Below are positions 55,072 through 63,655 of a DNA stretch of 64,000 bases, in pieces. A model generated the notes under the pieces. The model had not been told where the DNA came from, searched no databases, and was given only the letters and a program-made list of their open reading frames with translations. Positions within the stretch are counted from its first letter, which is position 1. Each line of letters starts with the position of its first letter. Source of the DNA: Shewanella cyperi (GTDB lineage Bacteria > Pseudomonadota > Gammaproteobacteria > Enterobacterales > Shewanellaceae). Position numbers and translations under genes: made by a program. The stretch is taken from assembly GCF_017354985.1 (NCBI RefSeq), contig NZ_CP071501.1, forward strand, positions 3,883,001-3,947,000, given 5' to 3'.

Positions 55072-55716
55072 TTAATCCGGCAGTCGGAAAAACACCACAT
55101 CCTTGTCCACCAGCTCCAGTTGCCAACCCAGTTCCGCCGCCAGCCAGGCGAAGGTTTCATCGGAATAAAAATTGATATGGGTGGGGTCATTCTTGTAATG
55201 CCAGCGGCCAAAGGCCTCGGCATTCAATACCCGCTTGGTCATGATAGCCAACAGACCGCCTGGTTTAAGCAATTGCTGCAATTGACGCATCAGGCATGCC
55301 GCATCGGCCACATGCTCTATCACTTCGGTCAGAGTCACGCAGTCGTAGCGCCTGTCGAGCGCCGCTTTATCGGGATAATAATAGAGATCGTAGTTGGCGA
55401 ACTGAAAACCTTGCTCGGAGGCCATCTTCGAAAGTAAAGCGCCGGCGCCACAACCGAAATCCAATCCTTCTGCGTCAGCGGGCAAACGCGCCAGTACCGG
55501 TATCAGGGTACGGGAAAGGAAGCTGCGGTAACCCGGGGTATCGGCACCATTATCGTGTTTGTCGTACTCGGCCTTTTCCTCAGTCGCCGATAAATAGAAG
55601 GGTTCAGGCACCTGTACCAGGGCGCATTCACGGCAGCGAAAATAGGGGCGACGCCTGTCCTCTGCGAACAGGTATAAGGATCTTCCACCACAAAGGGCAC
55701 AGGAAAAGATACTCAT
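55072..55716 (-). CDS. zinc-ribbon class I methyltransferase
   Basis: A 214-residue cytoplasmic methyltransferase with an N-terminal zinc ribbon (Cys6, Cys9, Cys28, Cys31) and SAM motif I GLDFGCGAGALLSK (about 84-96). A late segment DPTHINFYSDETFAWLA resembles small-molecule methyltransferases of the UbiG/Trm112-like broad class, but the substrate is unknown. Its ATG overlaps the stop of an exported Lys/Glu-rich protein gene as ATGA. Confidence 0.75.
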   Translation of the reverse strand: MSIFSCALCGGRSLYLFAEDRRRPYFRCRECALVQVPEPFYLSATEEKAEYDKHDNGADTPGYRSFLSRTLIPVLARLPADAEGLDFGCGAGALLSKMASEQGFQFANYDLYYYPDKAALDRRYDCVTLTEVIEHVADAACLMRQLQQLLKPGGLLAIMTKRVLNAEAFGRWHYKNDPTHINFYSDETFAWLAAELGWQLELVDKDVVFFRLPD

Positions 55717-56093
55717 GGCTTGGGCTTCTTAGGCTCCAGCTTAGGGCTCTTAGGCTTCTGCTCAACTATTTTGCGCTCCTGCTTGGCAGCATCCTGAGCT
55801 TGTTTGAGGTACTTATGCTCCCTGAGTTCCCGTTCGCTGAATTGCTGCGCCGCCTTTTGGCGCTGGCTGTCTTCCCAGTCACCATGCTGTTGCCGCTCAA
55901 GCAACTTTTGCTCGCGGGCCTCGGTGGCGGCCGCGGCGGCCTTGGCCTTCTGCAACTGCTCGGCCTCGGTCACCAGCTGCTGTTCATGGGCCTTTTCCGC
56001 CTTCATGACCAACCTGGGTTTAGTGTCGTCAGCCGCAAACGTCGCAGTGGCTGCACAAGCGAGCATCAATACCAGAGTGAATAGGAATTTCAT
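55713..56093 (-). CDS. exported Lys/Glu/Ala-rich coiled-coil protein
   Basis: A 126-residue protein with a signal peptide ending TFAA (about 21), then a highly charged helical region with heptad-like runs (AEQLQKAKAAAAATEAREQKL and QQFSERELREHKYLK) and a proline/lysine-rich tail. It is probably periplasmic and extended. GGAGGGA precedes the ATG. Translational coupling to a cytoplasmic methyltransferase is notable. Family not recognised. Confidence 0.6.
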   Translation of the reverse strand: MKFLFTLVLMLACAATATFAADDTKPRLVMKAEKAHEQQLVTEAEQLQKAKAAAAATEAREQKLLERQQHGDWEDSQRQKAAQQFSERELREHKYLKQAQDAAKQERKIVEQKPKSPKLEPKKPKP

Positions 56094-56177
56094 GGTGTTC
56101 CCTCCGTTGGAGACAGGGGTTTATTGTCACCGCCCCTGGCTTTTTAGGCAACCTCAGCCACAGAGGACTCGGTCCAG

Positions 56178-56861
56178 TTAGCTCTCCCGGTAGCGGGCCC
56201 GTACCTGCGCCGGCATGGCCGCCAGGCGCTTGGTCACCATGGCGGTTTGCGCGGCGAGCAAAGGCGCCACATCCAGCCCGGGGTGCAGGCATTGCAGACC
56301 ATGGGCCACAGCTTCCAGGGTCGACAGGCTATCACTGCGACCGGCCTTGCGGATCCTGTAGTCGGAACCGATTTGCGGCTGGAAACTCAGCCTCGGCAAG
56401 CCATGGAGCCAGGGATTGAGATGGTACATCTTCAATGCCTTGCGCCAGGTGGCATCGATAAGCAGCAGCAAAGGTCTGCCGCCCGATTGTCCGGCACCCG
56501 CAGAGCATGGTGCGATGTCAGGCTCGGAAGTCTCATCTTGCGGGTACACCAGATACAGGGGGCCGGCGCGGGCAGTAAGTTCGGCCTGCACATCAACAAA
56601 ATCCGTCTTGGATTCGCCGCAGAGGATCCGGGTTTGCGGCAACACCAGGGGCAACAAACGGGCAGTGTTTTTGGCATGGGACGCCTCATCCGGATGCTGC
56701 AACACCCAGATATCCACATCACAACCCATTGGGCTGATGGCGGCACAGAGACAGACCGCCAGCGGATAACCACACTTGGGACAATATTCCCGGGACAAGG
56801 CCGTATTCCAATCTTGAACTTTGTAACCAAAGTTTAACCCAGCCTGGCTACCAATTGCCAA
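56178..56861 (-). CDS. DTW-domain tRNA aminocarboxypropyltransferase-like protein
   Basis: A 227-residue DTW-family protein with the zinc-binding Cys27, Cys30, Cys37, Cys39 cluster, the D-x-T-W motif in LLLIDATWRKALKM and the R-I-R-K segment. E. coli members (TapT/YfiP) transfer the aminocarboxypropyl group of SAM to uridine in tRNA. This copy differs somewhat from YfiP and may modify another position. The TTG start is uncertain; the first good internal candidates lack ribosome sites. Confidence 0.72.
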   Translation of the reverse strand: MAIGSQAGLNFGYKVQDWNTALSREYCPKCGYPLAVCLCAAISPMGCDVDIWVLQHPDEASHAKNTARLLPLVLPQTRILCGESKTDFVDVQAELTARAGPLYLVYPQDETSEPDIAPCSAGAGQSGGRPLLLLIDATWRKALKMYHLNPWLHGLPRLSFQPQIGSDYRIRKAGRSDSLSTLEAVAHGLQCLHPGLDVAPLLAAQTAMVTKRLAAMPAQVRARYRES

Positions 56862-56969
56862 GACTGGCGGAGCTGCTATAGTGGCCGCGCGACAAGGATG
56901 TGCAAGTTACTGAATGGTTGACGGTAATGAATTTCTTGCGCAGCTATGCAAATTAACAAGGAAAGTAAC

Positions 56970-57776
56970 ATGACAAATAAACAAATCCCTCTTGCCCTGG
57001 CAATGATGCTGGCATCTGGCCTGTCTTACGCAGCCGCAGATGTGCCCTTCCAACATGAAGCGTCTGTGAGTTATGGCTCCAATACCGACGACTTCGGCGA
57101 TGGCAGCTGGAATCTGGGCTACAGGTTCTACGCTTCTCCGGTCTCCCAGGAACAGCAACCCTACGCCCTCAGCGGCTTTTTGGCCCAGACCTCCAATCTT
57201 GGTGCCGGCTACACCACCGTAGACGATGCCGATCTTGATGCCTATCATCTCGATGGTCAGTACGTGTTCAGCAACAAGTGGTTCCTACTGGCTGGTTACG
57301 ACAAAGTTGAATTCGGCTCTGATTTCGCCAGCTTTGACAGCCATGTCTACAGCTTCGGCGGGGGCTACTATTTCAACGACCATTCGGCGGCTTTCGCTTC
57401 ATACAGCCGCCAGGAAAGCGACTCAAACTGGCCAGGTTCAGATTTCAGTGTTGATCATTATGCTCTGGGAGTGCGTAGCTATATCAAAATGCAAAGCACC
57501 GCCGGTGTGGACTTGCAGATGAACGTGACCCATAGCCGCATGGATGGCGACTCCAACAGCGCACTCAATTTGAACGCTGATTGGTACCTTACCCGCGCTT
57601 GGTCCATCGGTGGCCATTACAGCATAGACGAGGATGGTGATGATGCTTACGGACTGCAAACCGCCTACTGGTTGCGTTTGAGCGACAACATATCCCTGAC
57701 CTTTGCCTTGGCCAAGACGATTGAACCCGATAGCGACGGCATGTTTGCCAACATAGGCCTCAACGGTCGTTTCTAA
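56970..57776 (+). CDS. putative outer-membrane porin-like protein
   Basis: A 268-residue protein with a signal peptide (residues 1-22, ending SYAA) and a mature region of alternating hydrophobic strands with repeated GG/YGSN, GYRFYAS, GGYYFNDH and GHYSIDEDG segments, ending in Phe (IGLNGRF). It looks like a 14-16-stranded outer-membrane porin-like barrel. Acidic loops suggest cation preference. AAGGAAAG precedes ATG 56970. Specific substrate unknown. Confidence 0.75.
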   Translation: MTNKQIPLALAMMLASGLSYAAADVPFQHEASVSYGSNTDDFGDGSWNLGYRFYASPVSQEQQPYALSGFLAQTSNLGAGYTTVDDADLDAYHLDGQYVFSNKWFLLAGYDKVEFGSDFASFDSHVYSFGGGYYFNDHSAAFASYSRQESDSNWPGSDFSVDHYALGVRSYIKMQSTAGVDLQMNVTHSRMDGDSNSALNLNADWYLTRAWSIGGHYSIDEDGDDAYGLQTAYWLRLSDNISLTFALAKTIEPDSDGMFANIGLNGRF

Positions 57777-57804
57777 TTTGGTTTAACGAAACCGATTGCA
57801 TCAA

Positions 57805-57831
57805 CCCAGAAGCCAGCTTCTGGGCTGACTT
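57805..57831 (+). terminator. terminator after porin-like gene
   Basis: Stem CCCAGAAGC/GCTTCTGGG with a 2-base loop, then T-rich. Confidence 0.7.
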
Positions 57832-57836
57832 TATTC

Positions 57837-59039
57837 TCAGTCGCTGAGCGGCTCCCTGTGCCAGTGGCTGAGATGTTTCATTCCCATCACCCCCAGCAGT
57901 AAAAATGCCATGGCCCCCATGGGCAACCCCAGCGCCAACGGCGCCGGCATTGGTGTCACCTGCACCAGGGCCGCAATCACCGAAGCCCCACTCATCTGGA
58001 TAAAACCCAACATGGCCGTGGCCGTGCCGGCCCGCTCACCAAAGGGAGCCAGTGCCATACTGGTGGCAGGTCCAAGCAAAAGAGCAAATCCTACACACAG
58101 CAACATCATGGGCAGCATAAAAGCAAATGAGGCCGCCAAGGGACCGGACCAGACAGGCAACTGCAACACCAGTTCCAGCAGCGCCGCCAGGGTCATCAGC
58201 CACAGGGCGACAATGACCGTTGGCCTGTTGCCCAGACGTTTGGTCACTACCGGCGCCGCAAAGCAGGCTATGACGTTGACCAGGGCATTGAGACCAAACA
58301 GCCCGGAGAAGGTCAGTTCGGATACCCCCAGTTTGCCAATCAGCCATACCGGCGAATAGGACACATAGCTGAGAATAGCCGCCATGGCCGCCATGCAGGT
58401 CAGGGCGTAAAACATGAAGTGACTGTTGGCCAATACCGGCTTGTACCTGGCCCAACTGTAGAGTCGCCCCTGACTGTCGGTGTAGGCCGGACGGGTTTCA
58501 GGTAGGCGATATCCCACCACCAGCAGCATCAACAGGCCATAGAGCGCCATAAAAGCGAAGGTGGAGCGCCAGCCAAATTGCAGTGCCAACAGGCCACCCA
58601 GGGTAGGGGCCAGGGCCGGTACCACACAGATGGCGCCATTGAGATAACTGTAAATGCGCGCACCTTCGGCAGGACTGAAGCGGTCGCGCACCGCACTGAA
58701 GGCCACTATCGAAGTAGAGCAGGCCGCCAGGCCCTGAAGCAGGCGGGCCAATTGCAACCATTCAAACTCAAGGGCTGCCGCCGCCAACAAGCTGCTCGCC
58801 ACGTACAGCAAGATGCCGAACAGGGCCACAGGCCTGCGACCAAAACGATCCGCCAGCGGACCTATGAGTATTTGTCCCACGCCCATGGCGAACAAAAACA
58901 GTACCAGGGTGGATTGCACTGCACCGGAGCTGACACTGAAGTCCCGCGCCATGGCAGGTATGGAGGGCAGATAAATATCTATGGCCAGGGGGCTCAGCAG
59001 CACCAGGGACATCAAAATAGGCAGCAACTTGACAGGCAT
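57837..59039 (-). CDS. Bcr/CflA-type multidrug MFS transporter
   Basis: A 400-residue drug:proton antiporter with 12 membrane helices. Visible are LSPLAIDIYLPSIPAMARDF at the N-terminus, the motif A GPLADRFGRRPVALFG between helices 2 and 3, and GLAACSTSIVAFSAVRDRF. It exports drugs or other small molecules. ATG 59039 gives the usual N-terminus; the extension upstream enters the LysR control region. It is divergent from a LysR regulator, its likely controller. Confidence 0.87.
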   Translation of the reverse strand: MPVKLLPILMSLVLLSPLAIDIYLPSIPAMARDFSVSSGAVQSTLVLFLFAMGVGQILIGPLADRFGRRPVALFGILLYVASSLLAAAALEFEWLQLARLLQGLAACSTSIVAFSAVRDRFSPAEGARIYSYLNGAICVVPALAPTLGGLLALQFGWRSTFAFMALYGLLMLLVVGYRLPETRPAYTDSQGRLYSWARYKPVLANSHFMFYALTCMAAMAAILSYVSYSPVWLIGKLGVSELTFSGLFGLNALVNVIACFAAPVVTKRLGNRPTVIVALWLMTLAALLELVLQLPVWSGPLAASFAFMLPMMLLCVGFALLLGPATSMALAPFGERAGTATAMLGFIQMSGASVIAALVQVTPMPAPLALGLPMGAMAFLLLGVMGMKHLSHWHREPLSD

Positions 59040-59124
59040 TTTCCAACTACAATCCGCGACAATATTGGCCCATGTTACCCGCACCCATGGTATGAATAGA
59101 AATGGTATATAATCCAAAGCAAAT

Positions 59125-59137
59125 TTCCATATAGGAA
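59125..59137. promoter_or_regulatory. palindrome between MFS and LysR genes
   Basis: TTCC-ATATA-GGAA, a perfect dyad 6 bases before the LysR start, positioned for autorepression. Upstream are two direct copies of ATGGTAT at about 59089 and 59103. Confidence 0.45.
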
Positions 59138-59143
59138 TATCTC

Positions 59144-60136
59144 ATGCATTTGGATAAGTTGGCGCGCTTGGATCTCAACCTCTTGGTGATCTTACAGGTG
59201 CTGTTGGAAGAGCAAAGCGTGACCCGGGCCGCCGCCAGGCTCAATGTCAGCCAGTCGGCACTGAGCAAGAGCCTGAGTCGACTCAGGGAAACCCTGGGTG
59301 ATCCCTTGTTTTCCCGCACCGCCCACGGCCTCAAGCCCTCGGCCCATGCGCTGATGCTGGGACAAAAATTGCCGCGCCTGTTACAGGAGGTGTACCAATT
59401 GACCCTGCCGCCCGGCTTTGACCCAGCAAGCAGCAATCGCAGCTTCAGCTTTGCCATGGTAGAAAGTGCCTATGAAACCCTGATCCCGGGGTTTATTGGT
59501 CCGCTGCTGGCCCAGGCGCCGAACCTGCGCATCAACTCCTATATGTGGAGCGAGAAGTCCATCAGCGACCTGCAACTGGGGCAAATTGACTTTGGCATAG
59601 ATGGAATCGATCTTCAGCCCCAGTCCAATTTCCATATCGACAACTTACCCGAGGGCATCTGTCACCAAACCTTGTTTACCGACAGCCAGGTTTGTCTGGT
59701 GCGTCAGGGACATCCGCTGCTGGCACTGCATCAGGCCGGTGCATGGAATATAGACGCCTATCTGGGGGTGCAGCATGTGCAGGTTCGCTGTGAGGGCAGC
59801 GACTGGTGGGCACTGGATTATCACCTGGCGGAGATGGGCCGGCAGCGCAGCCTGTGCACCACGGTACCGGACTTTTACGGCGCGGCCAGCGTTTGCGCCC
59901 ATACGGATCTGGTCTTTACCCTGCCCGAAAGCTTTGCCCGCCATGCCATTAAGCTGTATCCGCTGGTGATATTACCGCTGCCATTCGACTTTATCCCCCT
60001 CGCCTATGTGCTGCTGTGGCACCAGCGCAACAATGCCGATCCCGGCCATCAATGGATCCGCGACATTATCTGCCAAAGCGTCAGCGGAGCCTTCGGTCAG
60101 CTGGCAACGCCCACTGCCGGATTAAATTCAGATTAA
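59144..60136 (+). CDS. LysR-family transcriptional regulator
   Basis: A 330-residue LysR regulator: winged helix-turn-helix at 1-62 (LNLLVILQVLLEEQSVTRAAARLNVSQSALSKSLSRL), linker helix, and a two-lobed effector domain with a C-terminal segment typical of the NodD/LeuO-like subgroup. It is divergent from the Bcr-type pump and probably regulates it in response to an exported or toxic compound. The effector is unknown. Cytoplasmic. Confidence 0.87.
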   Translation: MHLDKLARLDLNLLVILQVLLEEQSVTRAAARLNVSQSALSKSLSRLRETLGDPLFSRTAHGLKPSAHALMLGQKLPRLLQEVYQLTLPPGFDPASSNRSFSFAMVESAYETLIPGFIGPLLAQAPNLRINSYMWSEKSISDLQLGQIDFGIDGIDLQPQSNFHIDNLPEGICHQTLFTDSQVCLVRQGHPLLALHQAGAWNIDAYLGVQHVQVRCEGSDWWALDYHLAEMGRQRSLCTTVPDFYGAASVCAHTDLVFTLPESFARHAIKLYPLVILPLPFDFIPLAYVLLWHQRNNADPGHQWIRDIICQSVSGAFGQLATPTAGLNSD

Positions 60137-60205
60137 CCATAATTCACGTGATCAGCGGCCCAAAGGGGTGCAGACTGAAGCCTCAGTTCAATACAGGAAA
60201 ACGCC

Positions 60206-60514
60206 ATGATCTACAGCCAGTTCCAAGCCCATCAACCCTTTGACAACCGCTTTGCCGGTGCTCGCGGTCTGTTGATGTTTGCCGCAGGCATTGCGGTACT
60301 GGCGCTGGGATTGATCCTCTTGCCCTTGCTGTTTCTTGCTGCGGCTATCAGCACCCTGGTGCTGGCCACCTTCGGCAGACAATGGCTGAAAGGTAAATTG
60401 GCAGCCAGACAAGCAAGCCATGATGGCAGCGCATTCGGGCGTTTTCGATTTGACGACAGTTTCCAACCCAGGCCCCATCAGGGCCGCACCTTTGACCATG
60501 ACCCGGCTGACTGA
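60206..60514 (+). CDS. small membrane protein, unknown function
   Basis: A 102-residue protein with one or two membrane helices (about 22-56, very hydrophobic) and a positively charged cytoplasmic tail (RQWLKGKLAARQ). CAGGAAAA precedes the ATG, and a strong terminator follows. No family recognised. It is a likely real gene on the basis of start, terminator and hydrophobic topology. Confidence 0.6.
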   Translation: MIYSQFQAHQPFDNRFAGARGLLMFAAGIAVLALGLILLPLLFLAAAISTLVLATFGRQWLKGKLAARQASHDGSAFGRFRFDDSFQPRPHQGRTFDHDPAD

Positions 60515-60564
60515 GCCTCGATGAGCGCTGTCGTCCCCAGCGCTCAATGACAACAGCAGCACTT

Positions 60565-60589
60565 GGCCCTCTCCAGGGCCTTTTTTTTT
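60565..60589 (+). terminator. terminator after small membrane protein gene
   Basis: Stem GGCCCT/AGGGCC with a CTCC loop and nine T. Confidence 0.85.
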
Positions 60590-60595
60590 GCCCAA

Positions 60596-60622
60596 AGCAA
60601 AACGGGGCCAAATGGCCCCGTT
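60596..60622 (-). terminator. terminator after YciC-like gene
   Basis: Stem AACGGGGCC/GGCCCCGTT at 60601-60622 followed on the minus strand by TTTTG. Confidence 0.75.
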
Positions 60623-60640
60623 ACCGAGTCGGGTGTGACA

Positions 60641-61348
60641 TCAGCCGGCCTGTTGCTGCCGTTGCACCATGTATAAACGATACAGGGCAACGTTAACGAA
60701 CAGGCCGATAAAGGCAAACAGGGTTTCCACCAGGATTTGCAACGGCAGGCCCACCAACTGGGCGGCCTGGGCCAGAGTGCCCCCCACAAGTGACAGCGGG
60801 ATATAGAGCAGCAGTAACACCATGGTTCTGAAGGCGATGGGGCCACTGAACACGAAGCTGCTCTTGATGGCCTCAAGCGGTGTAATGTGCTCCACCACAA
60901 CCATAAAATTCACATAGGCCAAACGGGCAAACAGGTAGAAGCTGATGGACAGGCCAATGATCCAGAAGGGACCAAAGGCCGCAAACAGCATCACAGGCGC
61001 CACAATTGCCATGCCTGAAAACACGGCGGCCAGCAGCAGGGGCGGCACAAAGGGCAAGCTGGCCTTCAATACGGCACCGCTGCTGAGTTCATGGCCATCG
61101 GAGCGCAATTGCAGGAATAGCGTCAGGGCAGCAATCAAGATAGAAAAAATGACCAGCAGCACCATCACGGCGATAAAGTGGGGCGCGCCGAACTTGGGAT
61201 CAGTGGCGTCGGCTATGGCCAGTTCATGGCCAAGCCAGGCCTGGATACCCACCTGCAGCAACAACAGCGGCATGGTCAGAACGGCCAATTGGCCCAGATG
61301 ATTGCGGAAAAAATAATAGGCTTCACTCAAAATGGCAGAAAGTGACAT
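60641..61348 (-). CDS. YciC-like (UPF0259) inner membrane protein
   Basis: A 235-residue protein with about six membrane helices. The start MSLSAILSEAYYFFRNHLGQ and the central LFARLAYVNFMVVVEHITPLEAIKSSF resemble the YciC/UPF0259 family of inner membrane proteins. ATG 61348 has a GGAAC site; the frame continues upstream without a ribosome site. Function of the family is unknown. The gene is divergent from the TerB gene. Confidence 0.7.
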   Translation of the reverse strand: MSLSAILSEAYYFFRNHLGQLAVLTMPLLLLQVGIQAWLGHELAIADATDPKFGAPHFIAVMVLLVIFSILIAALTLFLQLRSDGHELSSGAVLKASLPFVPPLLLAAVFSGMAIVAPVMLFAAFGPFWIIGLSISFYLFARLAYVNFMVVVEHITPLEAIKSSFVFSGPIAFRTMVLLLLYIPLSLVGGTLAQAAQLVGLPLQILVETLFAFIGLFVNVALYRLYMVQRQQQAG

Positions 61349-61554
61349 GTGCGTTCCAATGACTGATGAACAAGAAATCCGGCGCCGAGCCTGTAACGGT
61401 CGATGCAGGCAGTGACCCAATGTTATAGTGGCCCTAAGAATACCCAATATCAGGCCCCGATGCACAGCACTAATGCTGTGACCGGGCGCAAAAGCGCTGC
61501 AAAAATCGCCTTGATTTGGCAATTGCAGTGGCCAGAGATCCAGGAGAGCCGAGC

Positions 61555-62004
61555 ATGATAGCCGTATTGAAAAATCTGCTTAACGCCAAATGGCAACAGG
61601 CCGGGCAACCGGAAGAGGACATTGGGTTGGCCGCGGCCGTCATGTTGGTGGAAGTGGTGCTGGCCGATGACGAGTTGTCGCAGACCGAGTCCCGGCTCTT
61701 GCCCGAGTTACTGATGGAACTGCTGGAGATAAATGAAACAGCAGCCAACCAACTGATAGTGGACGCCAAGTTGCATCACCAGAACGCCACCTCGTTATTT
61801 GAATTTACCGATAAGCTCAACCACAGGTTCGATCTGCAGCAGAAACAGGCCCTGCTGCTGGCCATGTGGCGCCTGGCGTTCGCCGATGGAAAACTGTGCC
61901 GTTATGAAGAACAAATCATCCGTAAAAGCGCCGATTTGCTCCACCTCAGGCACAGTGAAGTGATTCAGCTGCGTAACAGCGTGCTGGCCGAAACCGGCGA
62001 ATAG
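61555..62004 (+). CDS. TerB-family protein
   Basis: A 149-residue helical cytoplasmic protein matching the TerB fold: two similar acidic repeats (DDELSQTESRLLPELLME and ADGKLCRYEEQIIRKSADLL), each with metal-binding acidic residues. TerB proteins are linked to tellurite resistance and stress, but stand-alone members are widespread and of unknown function. The ATG follows AGGAGAG. Confidence 0.8.
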   Translation: MIAVLKNLLNAKWQQAGQPEEDIGLAAAVMLVEVVLADDELSQTESRLLPELLMELLEINETAANQLIVDAKLHHQNATSLFEFTDKLNHRFDLQQKQALLLAMWRLAFADGKLCRYEEQIIRKSADLLHLRHSEVIQLRNSVLAETGE

Positions 62005-62075
62005 CACTTCTGCTTCTTTTTTCAGGGCATGGGAGCCTGGCCAGCCTCAGCCGGCCGCTCATGCCATCCAAAACC

Positions 62076-62834
62076 TCAATGACCGCGGCCGAATTTCAGC
62101 ACAAAACGGCTGGTTTTGCCGCGAACCGAAGGATCGAACACGGACAGGGTCAAGGGATCGTCCGGATTCTCCAACACATCAGTGCTGTCCAGCAGTTTGA
62201 AACCCGCCTGTTCCATGCGACGGATCACCTCACTGCGATCAATGCGATGCAGCTTTTCCGCGCTGCTGACATCGGCACCGGGCACTGTGGCATGGTCTAT
62301 GATGGCCACATAACCATCGGCCTTGAGAGCCCGGTAGAACAGGGCAGTGAGGCGATCCACGTCTATGGCCGGCCAGCTGTCATCATGAAAATAGGTGTCA
62401 TGGAAGCCAAGCACGAAGAAAATACGATCGAAGCTGGCATCGGCAAAGCTCAGGTCGTTGGCCTCGGCGATCAGCGACTCCACATTCGGCAAACGCTCGC
62501 TGTAGCTGCGACGTTTCAGGTCTTCGGCGGCAAAGGGCAGATAAGCCTGGTTATTGTGGGCAACAACTTTGCCCTTGGGCCCCACAGTCCGGGCCAGCAA
62601 TTCGGTGTAGTAACCGCCACCGGAAAACAAATCCAATATCTGTTGTCCCGGCTGCACCTCGAAAAAGTGCAATATTTCCTGTGGATGCCGGTTTGCATCC
62701 CTTACCCTGTCTGTAGCCGGCCGTTCGCTGGCACTGATGGCAGAAGCGATAGCATCAGCATTTTCTGCTGCCTGGGCCTGCATCAGCAGCAGGTTGGTCA
62801 GCACACAAACTCCCAACAACCACTTGTGTTTCAT
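62076..62834 (-). CDS. methyltransferase-like protein with signal peptide
   Basis: A 252-residue protein with a classic signal peptide (MKHKWLLGVCVLTNLLLMQAQA, cleavage near residue 22) followed by a class I methyltransferase fold: motif I LDLFSGGGYYTELLA (about 67-81), VVAHNNQAY, and later DRIFFVLGFHDTYF and YVAIIDHATVPG. An export signal on a SAM-dependent fold is odd because SAM is not normally available in the periplasm. Start supported by GAGG. Function unknown; likely noncanonical. Confidence 0.72.
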   Translation of the reverse strand: MKHKWLLGVCVLTNLLLMQAQAAENADAIASAISASERPATDRVRDANRHPQEILHFFEVQPGQQILDLFSGGGYYTELLARTVGPKGKVVAHNNQAYLPFAAEDLKRRSYSERLPNVESLIAEANDLSFADASFDRIFFVLGFHDTYFHDDSWPAIDVDRLTALFYRALKADGYVAIIDHATVPGADVSSAEKLHRIDRSEVIRRMEQAGFKLLDSTDVLENPDDPLTLSVFDPSVRGKTSRFVLKFGRGH

Positions 62835-63008
62835 ATTTGCCTCAATAGTAAACTTTTAGATCTAATTAAGTAAACAAACAGTAACCTAACCGTTTTTGCA
62901 TTGTAAGTTTTTGCATTTATTGGGAATAAATGTAAGAAAATGTTTGTCGTCGGTCACACTTTGCTGCTAGCTCTATCAGGGAAGAGTTAATTAAGGAAGG
63001 GGAACACC

Positions 63009-63617
63009 ATGAACAATATGCTGGTACAAAAAACTTCCATCACAGCGATGGGCGCGTTAATTACCCTGGCGCTGTTTGCCTGTATGGCGCGGTTGATTTA
63101 TCAACCGCCCATGGCGCCGCCAACTACTGTAACGACACCAACGATAGAAATCACCCAGACCATAGTTGAGCTCCCGCCCAAAACCAACCGCGAGTTGCCA
63201 AAGCCACCGGAGATGATCAGCCCCCCCAGAGTGACCACGCCTGTAGCAGGCGCGCCAAATGGGACAATTGAAACTCCAACAATTACCGAGTTGCCGCAAC
63301 CACCCGTAATTGACAATGGTCCCGGCGGCACCTCGGATTACGAGGTGATGCCCGTGGTACAAATTGAGCCCCAGTACCCGATAGATGCGGCCCAGAATGG
63401 CATCGAAGGTTATGTGATTGTACGCTTTGATGTCCAGGCCAACGGCGCCGTGACCAATGTACAGGTGGCGGACGCCAATCCCCGCCGCATCTTCGACAAG
63501 TCGGCCCTGGCTGCGGTAAAAAAGTGGAAGTACAAGCCGAGATTAGAAGCCGGCAAGGCGGTCGCGGCCCCCAATCAGCAGGTGCGTTTGGACTTCACCC
63601 TCGACAGGAAAAACTGA
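63009..63617 (+). CDS. TonB-family energy transducer
   Basis: A 202-residue protein with one N-terminal membrane helix (about 10-31), a proline-rich periplasmic spacer (about 33-110, many PP pairs) and a TonB C-terminal domain (about 112-199: YPIDAAQNGIEGYVIVRFDV, ALAAVKKWKYKPRL). It should couple the proton gradient to TonB-dependent receptors. No exbB/exbD adjacent, so it would use those encoded elsewhere. Strong ribosome site GAAGGGG. Confidence 0.87.
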   Translation: MNNMLVQKTSITAMGALITLALFACMARLIYQPPMAPPTTVTTPTIEITQTIVELPPKTNRELPKPPEMISPPRVTTPVAGAPNGTIETPTITELPQPPVIDNGPGGTSDYEVMPVVQIEPQYPIDAAQNGIEGYVIVRFDVQANGAVTNVQVADANPRRIFDKSALAAVKKWKYKPRLEAGKAVAAPNQQVRLDFTLDRKN

Positions 63618-63620
63618 AGC

Positions 63621-63655
63621 AAAAGGGGCACAGGTGTCACCTGTGCCCTTCCTTA
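63621..63655 (+). terminator. terminator after tonB-like gene
   Basis: Long stem AAGGGCACAGGTG-type dyad around TGT (63624-63651), lying between convergent genes. Confidence 0.75.
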
